Assembly (NCBI GenBank): GCA_958430865.1
Contig: CAUDNR010001902.1
Location: 5,972 to 33,489, forward strand
Length of the DNA: 27,518 nucleotides
Source: Entrophospora sp. SA101
Lineage: Eukaryota > Glomeromycota > Glomeromycetes > Entrophosporales > Entrophosporaceae
Direction of reading: 5' to 3'
The first letter of the stretch is position 1, and each line of letters starts with the position of its first letter. The notes under the pieces were generated by a model. It was not told the origin of the DNA. It was given only the letters and a program-made list of their open reading frames with translations, and searched no databases. Positions 19,430-27,518 of the stretch are shown one piece after another. A program made the translations under genes and the position numbers.

Positions 19430-20577
19430 ATAAACTCGCGCCAATTGAAGGCATAACATGAATGAATTTTTCATTCGTGCACAATCATTAGGTATTTCCA
19501 AGTAATATTGGTAGTTGTAAGCCTTCACATATATCAGAAATTAACAATGATTTATGACCCTATTATCAAATGGTGGATGTCCTGCAAATATTTCCTATAT
19601 TAACATCCCCATACTGTAAATATCAAATTCTTGTACCTTTAAGTAAGTAGCTCAGGTGCAACATATGATCTAATTCCATAGATTTTATCTGATGATTTTT
19701 CACCAGCTGGTCCACATAATCCCAAATCTGTAATATAACAATCACCAGATTGTACTAAAATATTACCACCATGTAAAGTTCAATGGATTAAATTTTTATC
19801 ATGTGTATGATATAATGAATTACATAAAAATACAAGAATTGTAATTTCTATCTTTTAATGTTAAATTTAAATGATTTTTTTGTAAATAATCTTTTGGCAC
19901 ATAAGTAAGAACCATTGCATAACTTACATTATCTGGGAATTTAGTTATAACATATTAAGGAGCAACTAAATTTGATTTAATTTTACAATAATTCAGTGCC
20001 TATAATTAAATATAAAATCAATTAGTATTGTATTATTTATTTTGTTTTAAATAAAAACTACCAATATCATCAAAGAATGCCTTTCCTGGATTACTTGAAT
20101 TATTTAAACATTTTAATACTACACTTTGCCTTCCAAATAACGGAATAGTTCTTCTTGTCCATCCAGCAGCATAAATTGAACTAAACCCACCTTCAGTTAA
20201 TTTTGTTATATCTTCAAATTGCTCATAAGGTGTCTATTCTATAATATATTGTGGCAAGGATGATTTTATTTGACACTGTTGAACAAAACTATCAACAATG
20301 TTATTTTCAGATGTCCAAGTAGTGAAAAGACTCTGCAGTTGTAAAGTAATACAACTTTCACAGAATCTATCATAATATTTTGTTGATTTGTACTTGTTGC
20401 ATTCTTTTGGTTCGCCCTTTATCTGAAATATTGATTTTCATTTTCAGAAAGTTCCTTGTTTTTGTTTTTATCTTTACTACTTTCTCTATTGGAATTAACC
20501 ACTGCATAATTATATATTTTATCTATAAATTCTCTTCTTTCTGATGATAATAATGACAATTATTTATAAAACGACAT
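19430..20577 (-). pseudogene. TKL-like protein kinase pseudogene, near full length
   Basis: The minus strand from an ATG at 20577 shows the family's whole order: a leader (LSLLSSERREFIDKIYNYAV); LFTTWTSENNIVDSFVQQCQ; the glycine loop EGGFSSIYAA; VVLKCLNNSS with the ATP-anchoring Lys; a GT-AG intron (20061-20000); FPDNVSYAMVLTYVPK (hinge); HGGNILVQSGDCYITDLGLC (catalytic and DLG segments); YGIRSYVAPELL; FDIYSMGMLI; and DICEGLQLPI. It is dead. A stop follows Lys5, others lie in the N-lobe and before HGGN, the HxD aspartate of the catalytic loop is lost (IH-stop-TLHGGN), and several frameshifts separate the blocks. Kinases with DLG for DFG and this order are strongly amplified in arbuscular mycorrhizal fungi. 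Confidence 0.8.
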
Positions 20578-21074
20578 TATATAATCAAATATGAATTTAA
20601 AAATATTTTGATTCGAATTATTTTACAACAATGAAAAGGTTCAAAAATTTTTGGGCGGTTATGTTTTACATACCACGAAAACCGAAGCTTCAATATACAT
20701 AAATGTTTGATTGATAAAAAATTCGTCATATTTAAAATAAAATGTGACTAAATAAGGCAAACCTCATTTCAACGAATCTACCCAATAATACATTGATCAA
20801 ATGGAATCATGGTTTCGAATCTTGTTTTCGAATCTCGTTTCAACGAATTATAATTAAATTCGCATTACAACGAATTTTATTTTTGCTTCACATATAAAAA
20901 ACATAAAATTCGTTGAAACAAGATTTTAAATGCTATTATTATATTATATGCCCATAGATTCGTACCCGATTCGAATAAAAGCGAATCAAAAATTAGGTGA
21001 TTGATTCGAATTCGAATTCGATCCAAAGCGGTTCGAATTTCGTTGATTTGTCATAACCTTACTTACAATCGTTA
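20578..21074. repeat. Cluster of TTCGAA-type repeats and an inverted repeat
   Basis: AATCTCGTTTCAACGAATT (20831-20849) and AATTCGTTGAAACAAGATT (20907-20925) are near-perfect inverted copies about 57 bp apart. The surroundings repeat TTCGAAT and CAACGAAT many times, ending in GATTCGAATTCGAATTCGAT near 21003-21022. No gene is seen. The pattern suggests a foldback or MITE-like repeat. Confidence 0.5.
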
Positions 21075-21467
21075 GATGAAATAGCAGCAGTATTTTGTTA
21101 TACTATTCATAAAACTTTTGAAATCTTGGAGAGAGAATAAAGAATTTGTTTGAAAAGATCTACTATCTTGTGAAACTGTTTATTTCCTGTTATAGATTGG
21201 CAGAAAAGAAAATTAATAATGAGGTGTTTGCTGGAATTGAAGCAAGTGGACGAATGGGTGAAGATATCAAATTCCTACAAAAACACATTTTGAATCAGTT
21301 TATTTGTAGTCTCTCATTGAGAGCATAGTCAAGTTAAAGCTCGAGAATTAGGAAGCGGGAAACCAAGCTCGTTTAGATTTGTTGAAAGATTGAACAAAAA
21401 ATATTTGGCCAAGGCATTAAAAGCCAATAACAATAAAAGAGAAGTTATTAGGAAGAAGTTTGACTAA
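21075..21467 (+). pseudogene. Broken unidentified coding fragment
   Basis: Three plus-strand blocks in different frames are in consistent order: DEIAAVFCYTIHKTFEILER; then NNEVFAGIEASGRMGEDIKF, LQKHILNQFICSLSLRA; then HSQVKARELGSGKPSSFRFV, ERLNKKYLAKALKANNNK, ending in a TAA at 21465-21467. Composition is protein-like throughout and the blocks abut, so this is best read as one gene fragment with at least two frameshifts. I do not recognise the family with confidence; a dispersed fungal repeat gene or element protein is possible. Confidence 0.45.
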
Positions 21468-22909
21468 ATTTAATTCTGATCACAAAATTATTTTAAAGCA
21501 ACCGGACAATAAAAACTAGCCTAAACTTGGGTGAAATTATTTTATGTTGTTATTATAAAAAATATTAGCTACCATAGTATTGGGCGGGAACTATATACCT
21601 TTTTTTCATAGTTTCGACCGCCATCACCAATAAAATAAATAAATAAGCAAGAAAATACCCCGCAAATTTGATTTAAAACCTGCTAAAAACTAGACCAGGC
21701 AACAATTAGATAAGCACAAGACCAATTCTATGGCGTAGACCCCTTTTGAATTTGCTAATCAGTTCGGGAAAGAGCTCACACTAAACCTAAACTGGTCTGA
21801 ATTAAAAAATTTCGGGCCGCAGCACTGATGAAGCAGGGAAAAAACCAATTAAAAAGCAACAATTGACCAATTGAATTATTGACATTTAGAAAATAGGGCT
21901 ATTACCAAAGGGCAAATATTAAGAAAACAGACACCGTATTTCCTCAGAAATAAGCAAAATTCGAATTTTTTAAAAAAATATATAACAATTTTCTTTATTT
22001 TATAATAAAACCTTCAGTGAATAAGCGACAGAATACGATAGTTGAATGTGATCAAATGAATTGGAGAAAAGAGCATTACCAAAGAAACGATTTTTCCATC
22101 AGCATTTCAATTAAAATGGAGCAATTAAAGGCAGGTTTGATGAATTGGATAGAGCAAGAGAAAAAAAATGAAGGCTTTTTATTTTAAATATTGGTTGAGG
22201 TACTTTACCAATTAGCAGTTTACCTATATTAGGTTAGTTTCCAATAAAGAGAAAAAAAAGAGAATAGGAGAAAATTATCCAAGTCAAATGCAGGCCCGGT
22301 TAAACCAAAGTGAAATGGATTGAATAAAATCCGAACAATCAATTGAAGGCCAAGCAAAGAATAATAATAATCTTGGCATTGATACACATACACCTTTGAA
22401 TTTATCGCTTCAATGATTATCTATGGGAGGATTTACATTATAATTTATAATTGTGGCGTTAAGTAAAATTTATCGCCGAAGCATAATCCATATTACAATA
22501 AATAATTGGCAAGGGTATTTTAGGATTTACCTTTTGTATGATATTGACGGTCCAAGATTTATTATTTATTATCAAGGAGCAATTTCTATTTTCATTAATT
22601 GAATAATTAAAATAATAATTAAAAATTTCTTTAAATATTATAATAAGGGGAGACTTTTTTGATTCTCAATTTCATCATCATCATATTTATTTATTTTTCG
22701 ATGATCCGTGCGTGATTGATGCAATACAAAAGACATTTTTTTGTTAATACTAATACTAATTAGTATTAGAGATCTTATCACAAATTTGTGAATTGGATGG
22801 AACTTAATCAAAAATAAATTCTCCTCATTACTTATCTTGTGTGTTTCTTTATTATTTGTAAATATTGAGAAATCATTTTCAAGTGAAAGAGGAAATTTCA
22901 TTCAGTTTT
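21468..22909. other. Gene-poor AT-rich region
   Basis: Contains a short inverted pair (ATTGGGCGGGAACTAT near 21577 and ATAGTTTCGACCGCC near 21609). A minus frame at 22901-22638 (87 codons) has no domain and an AT-driven composition, and is doubtful. Nothing else is supported. Confidence 0.45.
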
Positions 22910-23073
22910 CATCTTAACGTCAAAAAAAAAACTGGTTTTATGTATAAATATTGAATGATCGACAAATAAATATATTCGGACTTTGATGATTGTAATACAC
23001 CAAACCAAGGATCGGATGGATAAGGTCCTTTTCCAGTTGAAGCCTCTTTAATCTCATCAGCGATCAATAATAA
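22910..23073 (-). pseudogene. Short coding-like fragment
   Basis: On the minus strand a frame reads LLLIADEIKEASTGKGPYPS, then DPWFGVLQSSKSE, and ends at a TGA at 22912-22910. The first part is clearly protein-like (ADEIKEASTGKGPYPSDPWF), the end less so. No start codon or obvious neighbouring exon exists. It is probably a fragment. Confidence 0.3.
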
Positions 23074-26000
23074 TTATAGTATGTTACAATAAGCGTTTGT
23101 TACTTCACCAAAAACAAAAACTTGAATAAGTATAAATATGAGCGAGTACACGCGTTTCGTTGTAACCAACTGCGCAATTCAAAACTTTTCACACGCTGAT
23201 TGACGCAGTATTTTGGATTAATTTGATTTAGTGATTTATCAAAAGAAATTTTATCGATAGATTAGTCGGCTGATTGGTAAAAAAAACCCAAAAATTACAC
23301 ATCCATTGTCAATAAATAAATAAATAATGCATATAGCATTCATTATTGGCATTATTAATGTGTGTAATGATATCATGAAAAAACAATAAAGTAAAATAAA
23401 TGGGTAAATCTTTTTAAAAAATTTTTTTTTGTAAATGATATGTCAAATATATATTTATTTCTTTTCGAATTGAATAATTGTTTGGTAGAAAGAAAGATTT
23501 TTAAAAAAATGTTCGGATTAATTAAAAAAGGTTGGCGTGCATTTTTTAATTGTCATATGAAAAAGTTCTGGTTTATAATATCCAACGTGGTGGTTGGTTG
23601 TGATAATTGATAATAATTAGTATATACTAATTATAGTATTAATATGTAGTGAAGATTATAATAAGTGATGATGATGATGATGATCTTAGAAAGTACACAA
23701 TGTCATTTGACCTTTATTTTATTTATTTTATATTCAATTTTATTTATATAAATATATAAATAGTATTCATATTTAAATACCACCACGCCACGATGGTTGA
23801 TGATGTAATCTACAGTTAAAAATTTATGCATAACATAAAAATATAGTTATTGATGTAACAGGGAAAAAAAAAAAATACAAAATATTTTGATACAATGATT
23901 ACGAGAATAAAAATCCTTAAATTATATTTTTGGTGATGATGTTAATGTGTTTAATGAATGGGATTTGTTAAAAAAAATTATAAAAAAAGAAAATAGTAAA
24001 GGAAATCATTTTTTTGGGGGGATTGGGTGGAAAATAAAATAAAATGAGTGAGCAAATGTACCACAAACAACCTTATTTTAATAAAATACTTAAAAATATA
24101 ATGATAATTACATCATTATGACCTCATTTGAATGACTGAAATTAGATATTCAGGGTCTAGTTATTCATTATCATCATTTATTAGTAGATATAACGGATAT
24201 CGATATCCTTTAATATTTTTTTAATGGCTTAAAAGAGTAGTTTTTCGAAATTTAATAATTTTTATGAATTTAAGAAAATCCCAGTAGATCAATGGCGGTG
24301 TGATTTGTAAAAAAAAAAAAAAATATAACAATAAAATAAATAAATAGTAAATAAATAAAGAATTAAGCATAAAATATTTTGCATGTTTATTTTATTTTGT
24401 AATTTTGTTTATTTATTTTGAATGTGCATAACTGAAATAAATTCATCAAGAAAGAAACAGGAATTTGAAAGAGAAGCATTTTAATTTTAATTTAATTTTT
24501 TTTAATAATAATTAGTTACATGTGGGAAATCGTTTATTTTGGGAAAAATAAAAAGTAAAAAATCAAGAATTTTCTTCTCTTCAAATGTTTTTAAAGTTTA
24601 ATTTTTTTGATTTACTATACATATCAATAATATTTGTAAGCAAAAAGTTTGTTTTCTTTAATTTTAAAATATAATTAACAGTTTGGTTAGTTACTTTTGG
24701 TTAAAATTTCTCCGGGGTAACAATAATAAAAACTTGGATTTTTTTTTCGCGGGATAATTTGGATGGTTAAATTGAAATTCTTCTTCTTCTGGATATTAAC
24801 TATAATTAGCCTGGATTAATTGAATACTTTTGAAAAGTTGCCCGAATTGAAGTATTAAATAAAATGAAAAAAATCTAACAACACCACCACCGTTGCGTGG
24901 AATGATCACGCAACATCGACAGACAGAGGGTCCCCTCCCTGCCTGCTTATGTTGTGGGACAGCGAAATCTCTTTTTTGATTTAATAAAAAATTATATAAA
25001 GATAAAAATTAAAGCATCAGATGGATAGATTAGATTGTTTTTTTGGTTAAAAATTTTTAAATCAGGGTTGATGATAATATATATATTAATATATATTATA
25101 TATTTAGGGAGAGAGAAAAAGTTTATATAAAGGAATTTTTTTTTAATATAACTAAATTTAAAATATTTGTGTTTCCAAAACATATCTATATAGCATAATG
25201 CGCATATCTTTAAATTCGTAATTTCATTCTGGGCTTTTAAGATTTGGCGTAAATAAGGAAAAATTTTGAATGAACTTAATAATAATAGTAATAGATTAAT
25301 TGTTAATTAAGGTAATATTTATCAAAATTTTTATTAACAAAAATTATTTTATTTTCGTTTTCTCATTTTAAAAAAATTTACTTAATAATATAATAATCAT
25401 CACAGTCGTACGTAATCTACATGTTTGTTATAACCATCATCATCATCATCAATAATCACCAATTAATTAAATTCATTATAAAAAAACATATACATATACA
25501 ATTGAATTATTTGTTATTCTATAATAAATAAATAAAAAAAAGTCCCTTGAATGACTATTTTAGTTAATCATAAAAATTTTATTTTTATCAGAAAAAACAT
25601 TTTTAAATTTTTTTTTTTTCAGAAAAAAAAATTATTTGTGAGATTTTTTTTTTTTGATTTTTTGAAAAATAATGCATTCATTACTACTTATATTTTTTTA
25701 ATAAAAAGCCTCTTGTCTTCTGTTGTATAAATTCATTGAGGTCTAAAAGGTAAGGTTGGTAAATCGTAATAATAGTCATTATGTTCATTATTTATTTATA
25801 TGATACCAGATTATCAACAACCCATTATAATAATTATTATATTATTTTAAACAAAGAATAATAATAAATTGATTTTTTTTTGAATGAATGCATTTTAATG
25901 ATAATAAATTGTATTTCTTTTTTTATTATTATGTAATTGGCTTTTCTTTTTTTTTTTTGTGTATTTATTATTATTTAAATATTTATCACGTATATTTTAT

Positions 26001-26702
26001 ATGTTATTTACAATAACAAATAAATAAATAAAATAAATAAATAAATAAATAACGTTTATTCATCAAATCCATATTGTCACATAAAGTCTAAATAAAAATC
26101 AGGATAAAAAAACAGCTTTTGTCGTTTTTTTTATTTTTTTTTATTTTCTTGATTTGTTACCAGTTCTCAAAAAAAATTTAAAATCTTCCAATTTTTTTTT
26201 TCTTTCTATTGGATAACAAAGAAAAAGCACCTTTTGAGTGTTTTTAATATTAAAGAATTTTTTTTACGTCTTTCCCGCACCGACCACTTTTATTCAATAT
26301 TAATCTTATTGTGCGAGGTTGTTCCATATTATTATAATTTTTTCTAAAAAAAAAAAAAAAACAAAACAAAAGAGAATATCTGTAACGACGACTATTACGA
26401 CAACATTAAAAAAAAAAATATATATTTTATAACGACAATTAGCAACCAACAGCTAAAAAAAAAACATCAACATTTACAACATCAATAAAAGTTCTTCCTT
26501 TTATAATAAAAATTTATAAATCTTTGGTTGTTAACTTTCTTCCTCTTTTTTTAACGATTTTACCATTACCAAATCTCAATAAATCTAACATATAAAAAAT
26601 CACACGCGCACATCTATCATACATTATTTTATTTTCATACAACACATACATACATACATTTTTGTAAATATTTAAAAAAAATATACCTAAAAACAAAAAA
26701 AA
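23074..26702. other. Very long AT-rich intergenic region upstream of the gene at 26703
   Basis: About 3.6 kb without a convincing gene. It contains many poly(A), poly(T), ATAA and ATTT microsatellites (for example AAATA repeats near 26015-26052), a perfect 8-bp hairpin at 24892-24914 next to a short GC-rich block, and small chance frames. The stretch just before 26703 is A-rich as expected for a fungal leader. It may include the promoter, a long 5' leader or 5' introns of that gene. Confidence 0.5.
24892..24914. promoter_or_regulatory. Perfect inverted repeat beside a GC-rich block
   Basis: GTTGCGTG, seven bases, CACGCAAC: an exact 8-bp inverted repeat. It is followed by GAGGGTCCCCTCCCTGCCTG, the most GC-rich stretch of the surrounding 3 kb. 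It could be a transcription-factor site or core promoter element; no known motif is claimed. Confidence 0.3.
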
Positions 26703-27419
26703 ATGCCATACGCTGCATCAGATAATAGGTAAAAATAATAATCAATTATCTTTATATATATAATTATATAAATGTATGCTAAGCAAAAAAAAATTTTTTT
26801 CCAATATTTAGCAATATAATGTTACCGGTAGCATCGCACATGCATTCAAATTACAGTGGTTTTCATCATTTTAATCCTAATGCAGGATATCCATCTCATA
26901 CTGCGTATGTATATTTAACAAAGATGAATGTTTCCTTTTTTATTTCACATGAGATTTATTAATTTATTATTTATTATTTTTGATTTATCTGGTGTGTTTT
27001 ATCTAGTATCAGATATCAAACAGAAACAATGCCTGCAAATAGTTTGTTAGTATCAAAAAATCATAGATCTTTAGAAATATTATTATATGCGTTTATATAT
27101 ATATTATATACCTATTTGCATCACACATACACATATACATATAATATTTATCCTAAAAACTTTATTTGTTTTTCCCTTACAATCAATAAAAAATTAGTCA
27201 TCAACCACCACCTCCTCCAAATTATAAATCAGATATGCATGATCATCCAAGTTCCTCAATGATGAATCACAATCAATTAATGAATTCAGCGCCACTTCCC
27301 TCAGTTGGTTCTGTGCCTGTTTCATCACAATCACCTTTAAATTCTATAAACTCTTTAAATAATGGTGGCAGCGGTAACGGTAACAATGTCAACGACTATC
27401 ACATGCCTTCACATCACAT

Positions 27420-27451
<32 letters not shown>

Positions 27452-27518
27452 AACAACAACAACACCACCATCAATCAAATAATCAAAGCACAAACAGCAA
27501 TAACAGTAATTCGCCAAA
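26703..27518 (+). CDS. N-terminal part of a His/Asn/Gln-rich protein, possibly a transcriptional regulator (partial)
   Basis: Inferred exons: 26703-26728, 26812-26904, 27007-27045 and 27198 to the window end. Introns are GT-AG, and the phases fit (2, 2, 2). The third donor is the less common GTTAGT, chosen because it alone keeps the Pro-rich frame. The protein starts MPYAASDNRSNIMLPVASHM, continues with YSGFHHFNPNAGYPSHT and RYQTETMPANSFHQPPPPPN, then becomes Ser/Asn-rich (SQSPLNSINSLNNGGSGNGN) with a CAA-encoded Gln/His tract from about 27418. No folded domain is reached. Such disordered N-termini are common in fungal transcription factors and co-regulators, which is the basis for the guess. 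The start has an A-rich leader (ACAAAAAAAAATGCC). The gene continues beyond the window. Confidence 0.65.
27418..27473 (+). repeat. CAA/CAC trinucleotide tract encoding Gln/His
   Basis: In-frame CAA codons with interspersed CAT and CAC give a Gln-rich, His-containing run. Such tracts vary in length between strains. Confidence 0.75.

Noticed and set aside
1..27518. tRNA, rRNA, spliceosomal RNA genes and CRISPR arrays
   Set aside because: Read by eye on both strands, nothing with the needed box motifs, cloverleaf or regular spaced repeats was found. A covariance-model scan would be decisive.

Overview
The window is eukaryotic nuclear DNA. It is strongly AT-rich, with long poly(A)/poly(T) runs and microsatellites. 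Its genes carry short (about 50-150 nt) GT-AG introns. A divergent HMG-box gene of the kind amplified in arbuscular mycorrhizal fungi lies near several decayed copies of a TKL-like protein kinase family whose DFG motif reads DLG (TDLGLCGP). A fungal-type phosphatidylserine synthase is also present. Together these suggest a Glomeromycotina fungus, most likely Rhizophagus or a close relative. That assignment is an inference from family features, not a search result.

Layout. 1-3100: mobile-element debris. It holds the end of one Tc1/mariner-type element at the left edge, an almost complete non-autonomous Tc1/mariner relic (469-1377) that keeps only the two ends of its transposase, and a possible pogo-like element (about 2089-3087). 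3921-4418: an intronless divergent HMG-box gene followed by a decayed tandem copy of its own 3' end. About 5050-5340: a broken kinase fragment (minus). 6892-8773: a complete five-exon gene (plus) for a predicted tail-anchored membrane protein with a low-complexity, acidic, coiled-coil cytosolic part. It includes a 16-nt microexon. 8774-13100: a long gene-poor stretch with coding-like debris. 13113-13211: a probable orphan terminal exon (plus).

13328-14306: a complete three-exon phosphatidylserine synthase gene (minus), the best identified gene here. 15190-16520: an array of degenerate ~85-bp repeats arranged as two inverted arms around a GC-richer core. About 17055-17180 and 19430-20577: an N-terminal fragment and a near full-length relic of the kinase family (both minus). 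17269-17815: an RRM-domain gene that looks frameshifted. 18327-18521 and 21075-21467: coding-like fragments. 22900-26700: a very long AT-rich intergenic region. 26703-27518: the first four exons of a gene (plus, running off the window) encoding a His/Asn/Gln-rich low-complexity protein, possibly a transcriptional regulator.

The genes do not form a pathway. The picture is two or three ordinary housekeeping or regulatory genes separated by repeats and by dying members of expanded families. I found no RNA gene, CRISPR array or clear multi-gene system. The most unusual structures are the inverted repeat array, the internally deleted Tc1 relic, and the microexon gene.
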